Shown here one piece after another: positions 37,395 to 46,074 of a DNA stretch of 64,000 nucleotides. Below the pieces are notes generated by a model. That model did no database searches. It was not told where the DNA came from and saw nothing but the letters and a program-made list of their open reading frames with translations. This DNA comes from Paradesertivirga mongoliensis (lineage in GTDB: Bacteria; Bacteroidota; Bacteroidia; Sphingobacteriales; Sphingobacteriaceae), in contig NZ_JAFMZO010000001.1 of assembly GCF_024436395.1 (NCBI RefSeq), positions 690,181-754,180 of the forward strand, given 5' to 3'. A program made the translations under genes and the position numbers. Each line of letters begins with the position of its first letter. The stretch's first letter is position 1.

Positions 37395-37410
37395 ACAAGC
37401 AAAAAAACAT

Positions 37411-37453
37411 AAAGAAAAGCCTGGCCATCATTTGAGTCAGGCTTTTCTTTTTG
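37411..37453 (+). terminator. Terminator after prc
   Basis: AAAGAAAAGCCTG and CAGGCTTTTCTTT form a 13-bp stem with a 14-base loop, followed by TT. Confidence 0.8.
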
Positions 37454-37486
37454 AAACTATCCGGTGATTTTACAGGTTTACTAATC

Positions 37487-38569
37487 ATGGGTAAACCATT
37501 GCTCCAATTTAACGATTGCGGTATCTACTGCGCAGCCGGAAACTTTTATATCGATCCATGGAAGCCGGTTGACGATGCCGTTATCACACATGCACATTCC
37601 GACCACGCACGTTGGGGGAATAAGCGGTATTTGGCACATCATCTGTCGCGCGAGGTACTCAAGTACCGGCTTGGTACCGATATTCAGCTTCAGACGGTAG
37701 AATACGGCGAACGAATCCAAAAGAATGGCGTTACAATTTCTTTCCATCCCGCAGGCCATATTATTGGCTCGGCCCAGGTGAGAGTAGAGCACAAGGGCGA
37801 GGTATGGGTAGTTTCGGGCGATTATAAACTCGAAGACGATGGACTTTCTACGCCATTCGAGCCTGTGAAATGCCACACCTTTATTTCGGAGTGTACTTTT
37901 GGAATGCCTGTCTATAAATGGAAAGACCCTTCTCTGGTCCATCAGGATATTAACGACTGGTGGCGACTCAATGCTTCTGAAGGTAGGGCAACTGTAATAG
38001 CTGGCTACTCCTTAGGAAAAGCTCAACGTATTATGCATCACCTCGATTTGTCGATCGGTAATATTTTCCTTCATGGGGTCATAGCAAACACTCACGAAGC
38101 CCTGGAGCGAAATGGAATTAAACTTCCCGCGGCCACACGCATCACTCCCGAAGTAAGCAAGGACGAGTTTAAAACCGGAATTATTATCTGTCCTCCTTCG
38201 GCACTTGGATCGCCCTGGATAAAACGGTTCCAGCCTTTTGCGTTCGGTTATTGTTCCGGCTGGATGGCTCTTCGGGGCGCCAAAAGAAGAATGGCCGCCG
38301 ACAGGGGCTTTGTGCTTTCTGATCATGCCGATTGGGACGGATTGATAAAAGCAATTGACGCTACCGGGTGCGAGTGCGTGTGTTTAACCCATGGCTACAC
38401 AGCCTCTTTTTCGAGATATCTTTCGGAGCGTGGATATAACGCTCACGAAGCCCATACTTATTACGGCGGCGATGAAGCTACTGAAGAGGATGAGTTGCCT
38501 GTTGAAGTGTTGAACGAGCAAGGCGGAGTTATAGGTGGCACATCAAACGAAAGCGAGGAGGTTTTATGA
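37487..38569 (+). CDS. Ligase-associated DNA exonuclease (metallo-beta-lactamase fold)
   Basis: 360 residues from the ATG at 37487 (MGKPLLQFNDCGIYCAAGNF); a start at 37451 would overlap the terminator. The metal-binding motif ITHAHSDHARWGN, SFHPAGHIIGSAQV, VSGDYK and VLSDHADWDG match a beta-CASP nuclease as found in ligase-associated repair operons. It should trim DNA ends for the adjacent ATP-dependent ligase. Its last four bases overlap the ligase start (ATGA). Confidence 0.93.
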   Translation: MGKPLLQFNDCGIYCAAGNFYIDPWKPVDDAVITHAHSDHARWGNKRYLAHHLSREVLKYRLGTDIQLQTVEYGERIQKNGVTISFHPAGHIIGSAQVRVEHKGEVWVVSGDYKLEDDGLSTPFEPVKCHTFISECTFGMPVYKWKDPSLVHQDINDWWRLNASEGRATVIAGYSLGKAQRIMHHLDLSIGNIFLHGVIANTHEALERNGIKLPAATRITPEVSKDEFKTGIIICPPSALGSPWIKRFQPFAFGYCSGWMALRGAKRRMAADRGFVLSDHADWDGLIKAIDATGCECVCLTHGYTASFSRYLSERGYNAHEAHTYYGGDEATEEDELPVEVLNEQGGVIGGTSNESEEVL

Positions 38570-40176
38570 GAGATTTCGCCCAGCTCTTCGCTTCCCTGGA
38601 TGAAACGAATAAGACTAATGCTAAGATAAACGTTCTCAAAGATTATTTCATTTCGGTTCCTGCCGAAGATAAAATCCACACTCTGGCTCTTTTTACCGGA
38701 AGGAAGCCTAAGCGGCAGATTAATGCCACTCTTGTAAAGACATGGGCTATAGAGTTGGCTAACATCCCGCAATGGCTATTTGAAGAGAGTTACCAGGTGG
38801 TCGGAGATTTAGGCGAAACCATAGCCTTGTTGCTGCCCGACGGCGAAAGCACCCACGGAAAATCTTTAGCTGAGTTTATTCGGGAAATGAACGACTTAAA
38901 TACTCTTACCGAGAATGAGAAAAAAATTTGGCTAATCGATTCCTGGACGTCGATGACCCGGCAGGAGCGCTTTGTGTTTAATAAGATCCTTACGGGAAGT
39001 TTCCGTGTGGGTGTGTCGCAAAGCTTGATTGTAAAAGCGCTATCGGAAATTTCAGGCTTGAATCCGGCGGTAATCACGCATCGGATAATGGGAAACTGGG
39101 ATCCTGCTACTTTCAGCTTTCACGATCTGCTACAAGAAGAAGATGGTTCGGACGATGCCTCCAGACCTTATCCTTTTTGCCTGGCTTACGCTATTCAGGA
39201 AACTTCTGATAAATCAAAATCGGCAGAGGAGATAGCTCAGGATCTTGGCGATACCATAGAATGGCAGGCCGAGTGGAAATGGGATGGGATCAGGGCGCAG
39301 GTTATCCATAGAAAAGGTGAGATCTTTATCTGGACCCGGGGTGAAGAGCTGGCAACGGAAAAGTTTCCGGAACTTCATGATTTCATCTTGTCCCTTCCGG
39401 ATGGAACCGTTCTAGACGGCGAAGCAATATGCTTTGCCGAAAACAAGCCGCTTCCTTTTAATGTTCTTCAGACCCGAATCGGGCGCAAAAATCTATCGAA
39501 AAAGATCCTGGCAGAAAGCCCGATGGCATTTATAGCTTATGATTGCCTGGAGTTTGCAGGTGATGATATCCGCTCGATGCCGTTTAAGCATCGCCGTTCG
39601 GTTCTCGAGAAGCTTCATCAAATTAACCCCCATCAGGATACCTTTCAGCTCTCTGCTATCGTCCAATTTGATACCTGGCAGGAATTATTTGATTTGCGAC
39701 TTCAATCGAGAGAGAACCATGCGGAAGGATTTATGTTAAAGAAACTTGATTCCATTTACCAAACCGGCCGCAAACGTGGCGACTGGTGGAAATGGAAAGT
39801 TGATCCGCTGTCGGTAGATGCGGTGATGATCTATGCACAAAAAGGCCACGGCCGCAGGGCAGATTTGTATACAGACTACACCTTCGCCGTATGGGATGGT
39901 GATAAGCTCGTCCCTTTTGCTAAAGCTTATTCCGGTTTAACCGATAAAGAAATTAAGCAGGTAGATTATTTTGTGAAACGGAACACCTTAGAAAAGTTTG
40001 GTCCTGTGCGGACGGTAAAACCAGAGCTGGTGTTTGAGATCGGCTTCGAGGGGATTAATCGCTCAACTCGGCATAAATCTGGTATTGCGCTGCGCTTCCC
40101 AAGAATTCTACGCTGGCGACAGGACAAGAAAATCGAAGAAGCAGACACTTTAGAAACGCTGAGGGCGATGTTATAG
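38566..40176 (+). CDS. ATP-dependent DNA ligase
   Basis: 536 residues. An N-terminal DNA-binding helical domain (about 1-200) is followed by the nucleotidyltransferase core with the adenylation motif EWKWDGIRAQVI (Lys238), LDGEAICF, EGFMLKKLDS and GDWWKWKVDPLSVD, then an OB fold (about 425-536). This is the LigB-like ATP type, not the essential NAD-dependent LigA, and is thought to act in repair. It is translated together with the exonuclease gene and followed by the helicase. Confidence 0.95.
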   Translation: MRDFAQLFASLDETNKTNAKINVLKDYFISVPAEDKIHTLALFTGRKPKRQINATLVKTWAIELANIPQWLFEESYQVVGDLGETIALLLPDGESTHGKSLAEFIREMNDLNTLTENEKKIWLIDSWTSMTRQERFVFNKILTGSFRVGVSQSLIVKALSEISGLNPAVITHRIMGNWDPATFSFHDLLQEEDGSDDASRPYPFCLAYAIQETSDKSKSAEEIAQDLGDTIEWQAEWKWDGIRAQVIHRKGEIFIWTRGEELATEKFPELHDFILSLPDGTVLDGEAICFAENKPLPFNVLQTRIGRKNLSKKILAESPMAFIAYDCLEFAGDDIRSMPFKHRRSVLEKLHQINPHQDTFQLSAIVQFDTWQELFDLRLQSRENHAEGFMLKKLDSIYQTGRKRGDWWKWKVDPLSVDAVMIYAQKGHGRRADLYTDYTFAVWDGDKLVPFAKAYSGLTDKEIKQVDYFVKRNTLEKFGPVRTVKPELVFEIGFEGINRSTRHKSGIALRFPRILRWRQDKKIEEADTLETLRAML

Positions 40177-40212
40177 ATTTGTAATAAACCACCGTGTTTG
40201 CTATTTTCCAGA

Positions 40213-42696
40213 ATGAAGGGCGAAGAAGTAATTTCAGAATGGTTCCGAAAAAAAGAATGGCAACAATTTGCCTTTCAAAAGGATATGGAATCTGCTTTCC
40301 TGGCGGGATATTCCGGCTTACTCAACGCGCCAACCGGAAGCGGAAAAACCTTCGCATTATTTTTGCCCTTTGTGGCGGATTATATCAACATGCATCCTCA
40401 GGATTATCAGACAAGAAAAAACAATGGCTTGTTAATGCTTTGGATAACCCCCCTGCGCGCATTAACCAACGATATCCGTAAGGCGATGCAAAGCGTGGTC
40501 GATGACATGCAACTCCCCTGGACGGTAGCCGCCCGAACAGGCGACACCTCTGCCAAAGAAAAGGAAGCGATAAAAAGGAGGCTTCCTGAGGTGCTGTTAA
40601 CTACTCCCGAAAGCCTTCATATCATGCTGGCACAAAAGGATTATCCCCGGATCTTTGAAAACCTTCAGGTGGTTGTAGCTGATGAGTGGCACGAATTGTT
40701 AGGGACTAAGCGCGGTGTGCAGCTTGAACTCGGCTTGTCGAAATTGAAGTTCTTAAACCGCTCTTCCCAACAGGGCGGTGCAGAAGGTGTCAAACCACCG
40801 CTCAGAATCTGGGGGATTAGTGCTACCATTGGAAACCTCGAACAGGCCGCTCAAGTACTTCTGGGGAATGATGTTCGCAATGATAATGTGAAACTTATCA
40901 GGGCCCAACTTGATAAGAAAATAGAGATTCAATCAATAATTCCCGAAAATATAGAAGAATTTTCCTGGGCCGGGCACCTGGGAATCAAGCTGCTTCCGCA
41001 GGTGATGGAAATTGTGGCCAGAAGTAAAACTACGCTCATTTTTACCAATACCCGCTCCCAAACCGAAATCTGGTACCAGAATATCCTCGAAAAGTATCCT
41101 GAATATGCGGGTATCATGGCTATGCATCATGGTTCACTGGATAACGAGTTGCGTGGCTGGGTAGAGAATGCGTTGCACGCCGAAATGCTCAAGGTGGTGG
41201 TATGCACCTCGAGTCTTGATCTGGGAGTAGATTTCCGTCCGGTGGATACGGTAATCCAGGTGGGCAGTCCAAAAGGTGTTGCAAGGTTTATGCAGCGGGC
41301 TGGCCGAAGCGGTCACCACCCTGGAGCTGTGTCGCGCGCATGGTTTGTACCCACGCATTCGCTGGAACTGCTCGAGGGCGCAGCCATAAAACAGGCAATT
41401 ATCGAAGAGGTGTTTGAAAGTCGCGACCCCGTACTACTTGCCATGGATGTCCTAACCCAATATCTTGTTACCCTGGCGGTGTCTAACGGATTTCGCCCAC
41501 AGGAAGTATTTAAAGAAATTAAAACCACCTATGCCTTCGCCGATCTGAGTGAAAAGGAGTTTCAGCAAACCCTCGACTTTATCACTAAAGGTGGAAAAAC
41601 GCTCTCTGCTTACGATGAATATTTAAAAGTTGAGGTAGAAGACGGACTCTTTAAGGTGAACAGCCGGAGGGTAGCCATGCGCCATCGCTTAACGATGGGA
41701 ACCATTGTGGGGGATGTAAGTATGCGCATCAAGTTTTTATCTGGCGGTTACCTGGGATCGATCGAGGAAGACTTTATCGCCCGATTGAAGATTGGTGATG
41801 CTTTCTGGTTTGCCGGCCGTAGCCTGGAACTGGTAAAAGTAAAGGATATGACCGCCTTTGTGAAGAAATCGCCCAAGCGAAATGGCCGGATCCCAAGCTG
41901 GATGGGAGGCCGCATACCCTTGTCATCTCAACTATCCGCAATGTTTAGGAAGAAGCTGGATGAGGTAGCCCACCATAAGGAAAAGGATGTTGAAGTAAAA
42001 ACGCTTCGTCCTTTATTTGAAATGCAGGCTGCTTTATCTCATCTTCCCAAAAAAGAAGAGTTTTTAATTGAGCGTTTTGATTCACGCGACGGATATCACC
42101 TCTTTTTTTATCCATTTGAAGGCCGGCTGGTACACGAGGGAATGGCATCCTTATTTGCCTTCCGCTTATCCAGAATCCGAAAGGCAAGTTTCTCAATCGC
42201 CATGAATGATTATGGGTTCGAGTTATTGAGTGATGAGGAAATTCCGCTTGAACAAGCGCTGCAAGCTAATTTATTTACATCAGAAAATTTGCTGGAAGAC
42301 ATTCAACATAGCTTGAATGCGAATGAGATGGCCCGGAGGAAGTTCAGAGATATTGCCCATATTGCGGGTTTGGTTTTTACCGGTTTTCCAGGAAGGGCGA
42401 TGAAAAATCGTCATCTTCAAGCTTCAACATCGCTTCTGTTTGACGTTTTTAGCGAATACGAGCCTGATAATGTGCTGGTGCGTCAGGCTTATAACGAAGC
42501 ACTTCAGTTCCAGCTGGAAGAGTTTCGATTAAGAGAAGCGCTAAAGAGGATTCAAAATCTTAAAGTAATTATAAAGCAAAGTGCAAAGCCTACTCCTTTT
42601 GCATTTCCTATAATGGTAGATCGCTTGCGCGAGAAGCTGACTACCGAGTCGCTGGAGGAACGGGTTGCAAAAATGACCCGGGGTTATACGTCGTAA
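40213..42696 (+). CDS. Ligase-associated DEXH-box helicase (Lhr-like)
   Basis: 827 residues from the ATG at 40213 (MKGEEVISEWFRKKEWQQFA); a TTG at 40198 would add five residues. Superfamily 2 motifs: FAFQKDMESAFLAGYSG (Q-like), APTGSGKTFALFLPF (Walker A near residue 40), LLTTPESLH, VADEWHELLG (motif II near 157), ISATIG, TLIFTNTRSQTE, and QRAGRSGHHPG (motif VI). The C-terminal half has the Lhr core and DEAD_assoc-like domains. It should unwind DNA ends in the same repair process as the exonuclease and ligase. Confidence 0.94.
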   Translation: MKGEEVISEWFRKKEWQQFAFQKDMESAFLAGYSGLLNAPTGSGKTFALFLPFVADYINMHPQDYQTRKNNGLLMLWITPLRALTNDIRKAMQSVVDDMQLPWTVAARTGDTSAKEKEAIKRRLPEVLLTTPESLHIMLAQKDYPRIFENLQVVVADEWHELLGTKRGVQLELGLSKLKFLNRSSQQGGAEGVKPPLRIWGISATIGNLEQAAQVLLGNDVRNDNVKLIRAQLDKKIEIQSIIPENIEEFSWAGHLGIKLLPQVMEIVARSKTTLIFTNTRSQTEIWYQNILEKYPEYAGIMAMHHGSLDNELRGWVENALHAEMLKVVVCTSSLDLGVDFRPVDTVIQVGSPKGVARFMQRAGRSGHHPGAVSRAWFVPTHSLELLEGAAIKQAIIEEVFESRDPVLLAMDVLTQYLVTLAVSNGFRPQEVFKEIKTTYAFADLSEKEFQQTLDFITKGGKTLSAYDEYLKVEVEDGLFKVNSRRVAMRHRLTMGTIVGDVSMRIKFLSGGYLGSIEEDFIARLKIGDAFWFAGRSLELVKVKDMTAFVKKSPKRNGRIPSWMGGRIPLSSQLSAMFRKKLDEVAHHKEKDVEVKTLRPLFEMQAALSHLPKKEEFLIERFDSRDGYHLFFYPFEGRLVHEGMASLFAFRLSRIRKASFSIAMNDYGFELLSDEEIPLEQALQANLFTSENLLEDIQHSLNANEMARRKFRDIAHIAGLVFTGFPGRAMKNRHLQASTSLLFDVFSEYEPDNVLVRQAYNEALQFQLEEFRLREALKRIQNLKVIIKQSAKPTPFAFPIMVDRLREKLTTESLEERVAKMTRGYTS

Positions 42697-42816
42697 CTCT
42701 TTAAGGACATGAAAGTGTAGGGCATTAAATACACTAATGCATTTATATCGATGTTTTCAATCGTTTTAGGCCTTGGCAGGCGCTTTGCATTGAATGGTGT
42801 AAATACTTAAACACCT

Positions 42817-43008
42817 ATGAATTTAAAAAGAACCTTCGGGACTATTCTAACCATACTAGGTATCGTTGGATTAATATATGCGGCAGTTGGATTTGCTCAA
42901 AATTCTGAAACGGCCAGAGAACTTATTGTTTTTGCAGTGTTAGGAGTGATTTTCTTCTTTACTGGAATCGGTCTAGTTAAAGATACCAGAGACGTTGCAA
43001 AAATGTAG
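42817..43008 (+). CDS. Small two-helix membrane protein, unknown function
   Basis: 63 residues. Two hydrophobic helices (TILTILGIVGLIYAAVGFAQ and LIVFAVLGVIFFFTGIGLV) are joined by a short polar loop and end with KDTRDVAKM. Similar small proteins are common in Bacteroidota, but I cannot name a characterised family. It starts 120 bases after the helicase, and a terminator follows 19 bases past the stop, so it is probably a separate gene. Confidence 0.7.
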   Translation: MNLKRTFGTILTILGIVGLIYAAVGFAQNSETARELIVFAVLGVIFFFTGIGLVKDTRDVAKM

Positions 43009-43026
43009 TTTAGCATATCGTTAAAC

Positions 43027-43055
43027 AAAAAAACCCGCAATTTGCGGGTTTTTTG
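43027..43055. terminator. Bidirectional terminator
   Basis: A palindrome AAACCCGCAATTTGCGGGTT with A- and T-runs outside it, between the small membrane protein gene and the convergent NlpC/P60 gene. Confidence 0.85.
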
Positions 43056-43067
43056 TTGACAAGGTTA

Positions 43068-43598
43068 TTATAATTTGTCGCGTAAGGATTGAAGCAACCG
43101 TCCGCCTTTATAATAATATCGTTTCCAGTAAGGCGCATTTAGATTACTAATCATAACCCCCCGGCTGCTGGATGCATGTGCAAATTTGTTGTCGCCCAGA
43201 TATACTCCTACGTGAGAAATTGCACGGCTGTTAATTTTGAAAAATACCAGGTCTCCTTCCTGTAGCTCATCTTTGCTTACAGGGTTTACTTTGCTGAAAA
43301 TGTTTCTTGAGTTGTTACCGATAACGGTGTTGAACACCTTATCGTAAAGTTGATAGGCAAATCCAGAACAGTCAATCCCGCTTTCGGAGGTGCCTCCCAA
43401 TCTGTAAGGCGTACCTAACCAATCGTAAACAAATTGATAAAGTTTAACATTTGACGTTGCTGAAACCGCAACACCCATTATTTGAGAAAAATAATCTTTT
43501 GCCAGATTATCCGGATCTTCAGTAGATTTTTTTGTTTGAGCCTGGGTTGACACAGACGATAACACAACTACTATTGCTAGTAAAAATTTCTTACCCAT
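43068..43598 (-). CDS. NlpC/P60 family peptidoglycan hydrolase
   Basis: 176 residues with a signal peptide (FLLAIVVVLSSVSTQAQ). The NlpC/P60 domain (about 55-170) has the catalytic Cys in SGIDCSGFAYQLYDKVF, LQEGDLVFFKINSRAISHVG with the catalytic His, and FAHASSSRGVMISN. It should be a D-Glu-meso-diaminopimelate endopeptidase that trims murein stem peptides in the periplasm. The length is that of the Spr/MepS-like single-domain type. Confidence 0.92.
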   Translation of the reverse strand: MGKKFLLAIVVVLSSVSTQAQTKKSTEDPDNLAKDYFSQIMGVAVSATSNVKLYQFVYDWLGTPYRLGGTSESGIDCSGFAYQLYDKVFNTVIGNNSRNIFSKVNPVSKDELQEGDLVFFKINSRAISHVGVYLGDNKFAHASSSRGVMISNLNAPYWKRYYYKGGRLLQSLRDKL

Positions 43599-43850
43599 TT
43601 TTTTTCGTTTATCAGTTAAACAACAAGACTTATAAACGCCCTCTTACATTGATGTTCTAATGCCGAGCATTGCAAAACTAACTATTTAAAACTTTTGTGC
43701 AAGTGTTTCTGTCTTATTTTCTGAACTCTTAACGGTAATCGTATAGCAGAAAGTACAAACACATAGAAATAAGATAGTTGAATTCCATACTACGGCTGTG
43801 CCAAAGTTTGGTTACAAAAAAGGATATAAAATATGATGGGCCTCAGGGCT

Positions 43851-44696
43851 TTAAAGGTAATTAAGCCCTTTTAGCGTATCGGAGGTGTAAAAAAATGGTT
43901 CGAATTTTTTTTCCATGCATTGGGTGCTTACGCTGATGGCGCCACAAACTACGCTACCGAAAATACTTGCTATTGCGGTATCGGCAGCATCGCGGCCACT
44001 TGCTATTTTTACCAGTCCATTTAGGGGAGTAAGTCTGGTAGCATCAAAGACGATCCATTTACCTCCGAGATAAGCTTCAAAGCAGGCATGGAAATCTGGC
44101 GGATCAAGTTGAAAAGCGTAGCCTGTGAAATACCTTGCCGGGATGGTAAGTGCCCTGCACAAAGCGATACCCAGGTGGGCAAAATCTCTGCAAACACCTG
44201 CCTGCTCAGTAACGGTGTCGTATGCCGAAGTTTGTGAATTGGTAGATCCGCTAAGGTATTCCACGTTGCGATAAATCCAATCCGTAATTTCTACCACTTT
44301 AATATAAGCGTTTTGAATATGTCCAAATTTGTTATTGGCCAGCCTGTAAAGCTTATCCGACTGGCAATACCGGCTAGGATACAAATAGGGTAGTATGTCT
44401 GCGTCCAATTCCGCGACCGCAACATCGTCCAGATATTCATGGTCTATGAATTCGATGACGTTATCTACCTCGGCGCTGTATTTAATTTTAAGAGCACACG
44501 GCTCGGGGACTTCTACCCGCACAAACCGGTTTTCTCCCTGCGCAGTGATCAGCTCAACATGTTCAAGATGCGGGGTGATAGATAATGATTCTTTGTATAT
44601 AGTCTGGTGGGGTGTTTTAAGCGCATGAATATTTAAAATCAGGGTACTGGACGAAAATACCTCGTATTCCATTTGGCTTGTTACCGAAAATCTCAT
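43851..44696 (-). CDS. Transglutaminase-like protein, Anbu-associated
   Basis: 281 residues. The N-terminal beta domain (about 1-90) carries QTIYKESLSITPHLEHVELI and matches bacterial transglutaminase N-terminal regions. The transglutaminase-like core (about 150-250) has the catalytic triad: Cys in EQAGVCRDFAHLGIALCRAL, His in PDFHACFEAYLGG and Asp in WIVFDATRL. It is probably a protease or amide-transfer enzyme of the cytoplasm, as no signal peptide is seen. It overlaps the Anbu gene by 4 bases. Confidence 0.9.
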   Translation of the reverse strand: MRFSVTSQMEYEVFSSSTLILNIHALKTPHQTIYKESLSITPHLEHVELITAQGENRFVRVEVPEPCALKIKYSAEVDNVIEFIDHEYLDDVAVAELDADILPYLYPSRYCQSDKLYRLANNKFGHIQNAYIKVVEITDWIYRNVEYLSGSTNSQTSAYDTVTEQAGVCRDFAHLGIALCRALTIPARYFTGYAFQLDPPDFHACFEAYLGGKWIVFDATRLTPLNGLVKIASGRDAADTAIASIFGSVVCGAISVSTQCMEKKFEPFFYTSDTLKGLNYL

Positions 44697-45445
44697 AGGG
44701 GCTTAATGTTTTCGATGTTTTTTACCGGAAGCTTATTAAACACAAGGTCCATCCACTCTTCAGGAATATTGACAAGGGCATTTTTTAATTCTTCTGCCCA
44801 TTGAGCCGATATGTGCTGCAGATCACGTTGTTCATAGCGATGTTCGACCATGCCATAGGTGTCTTTTTTATAAAGAACAACATCGATCGGAAAATCTACG
44901 TCGTTTGCGCTCGCTCGTGTCGAGTCGAAAGATAGAAATCCGGTTTTTAGAGCCAGTTTCATGCTCGAGTCGCCGTCGAGAGTACGTTGCAAAATGGGTT
45001 TGCCATGTCCGCTGTTGCCAATAATTACAAAAGGGGCACCCTGATCGAGCTCCACCCAATTTCCTTCAGGATATAATAAAAAGAGCTTATGTTCCTCATC
45101 GTCCTTCAACTGTCCGCCAATTATGGTATTCAGGTTGAATTTAAATCCCGACTTTTCCAGGGCCGCCCGATCTTCATCCGCCACCCGGCGCACTTGTTCG
45201 CCGAAGGCATTCACCGCCTTATAAAGTTTGTTATGCTCTGCACCCTCCTCTACAAGTTCACGGAAATATAAAATTGCTTTATCGCGAACAGAGCGAAGGC
45301 CGCTGCTCATGATAAACAGTGAATAGTGATCTTTCTGTTCAATTAGGATCTTCTTTTTAATAGTTGTATCGGTGCCCGAGGTGATACGGGTATCAGAAAT
45401 TGCAACCAATCCTTCTTTAACTTTTATAGCCAGGCAGTAAGTCAT
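44693..45445 (-). CDS. Proteasome-type protease, Anbu family
   Basis: 250 residues. The protein begins MTYCLAIKVKEGLVAISDTR, so removal of Met exposes Thr1; Asp17 is in place (AISDTR) and Lys residues follow in IKKKILI, giving the proteasome-like triad. HGKPILQRTLDGDSSMKLAL and FLSFDSTRASANDVDFPIDV fit the Anbu (ancestral beta subunit, also called peptidase) group. Anbu forms open helical or lock-washer oligomers and its substrate is unknown. It is co-transcribed with a transglutaminase-like gene, a known genomic partner. Confidence 0.9.
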   Translation of the reverse strand: MTYCLAIKVKEGLVAISDTRITSGTDTTIKKKILIEQKDHYSLFIMSSGLRSVRDKAILYFRELVEEGAEHNKLYKAVNAFGEQVRRVADEDRAALEKSGFKFNLNTIIGGQLKDDEEHKLFLLYPEGNWVELDQGAPFVIIGNSGHGKPILQRTLDGDSSMKLALKTGFLSFDSTRASANDVDFPIDVVLYKKDTYGMVEHRYEQRDLQHISAQWAEELKNALVNIPEEWMDLVFNKLPVKNIENIKPL

Positions 45446-45526
45446 AGCATTTCAATTATCGAGCAGCCAAGGTAATTAATTAAAAAGTCAGTTTCAGTTA
45501 CATCCTTTAAACGGTCAGCATCATGG

Positions 45527-45559
45527 TTTGCTTTTAAGGATATATTTTTAATATCTTTA
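45527..45559 (+). promoter_or_regulatory. Candidate promoter for small membrane protein
   Basis: TTTG at 45527-45530, a 21-base spacer, then TATCTTTA at 45552-45559 (seven of eight matches to TAnnTTTG). It lies 39 bases before the ATG at 45599. Confidence 0.5.
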
Positions 45560-45598
45560 CTGTCTAACCGTATAAACTGAGTAACACATACTGCTAAA

Positions 45599-45817
45599 AT
45601 GAAAAATAATCCGTCTGGTAAATGGAACCTTACTAAAAAATGGCCGTATAAACGGGACATGAAGAAGACTCCATATTCCCAGCTAAAGGATTATACCGAA
45701 TCTCTTAATCAAAGCTCTAACACATTCCTTTCGAGAGTGGTTGTTGTATCTGTTCTTGTATTCGGTAATCTCATCGTTTGCCTCCTCTTTTTACTGATCT
45801 ATCTGGTACTAAAATAA
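45599..45817 (+). CDS. Small single-helix membrane protein, unknown function
   Basis: 72 residues. A basic N-terminal half (KNNPSGKWNLTKKWPYKRDM, NQSSNT) precedes one strong membrane helix (VVVVSVLVFGNLIVCLLFLL) at the C-terminus. I do not recognise a family. The promoter-like sequence just upstream supports a real gene. It lies between the divergent Anbu gene and the exopolysaccharide cluster, whose start is 257 bases further on. Confidence 0.5.
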   Translation: MKNNPSGKWNLTKKWPYKRDMKKTPYSQLKDYTESLNQSSNTFLSRVVVVSVLVFGNLIVCLLFLLIYLVLK

Positions 45818-45913
45818 GATTTCCGAAAAGTTCCAAATCATCTTCTGTCAATCTTTCTAACCATTTCATTCTAAATTAATTATCCTTTCTTGAGTGTTGC
45901 AAAACCAGGCGCT

Positions 45914-45943
45914 TTTGCAATTGTTCTTAATACTATACATTTC
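45914..45943 (+). promoter_or_regulatory. Candidate promoter of the exopolysaccharide cluster
   Basis: TTTG at 45914-45917, an 18-base spacer, then TACATTTC at 45936-45943 (seven of eight matches to TAnnTTTG). It would leave a leader of about 125 bases before the first gene. Confidence 0.4.
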
Positions 45944-46074
45944 GGTGTCTGAATTTTCCGAAAGTGAGTAGTTTATTGCTCATTTCGTGTTAAAACCCTA
46001 TTTTTTTTAAAAATATCTTAAAAAAAATAAACAAAGCTTATTAAAGCATGTATTAATAAGTACTTAATGAAAAC

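Noticed and set aside
45442..45660. 72-codon minus-strand frame upstream of Anbu
   Set aside because: It overlaps the plus-strand small protein and its promoter and shows no domain; its end overlaps the Anbu start.
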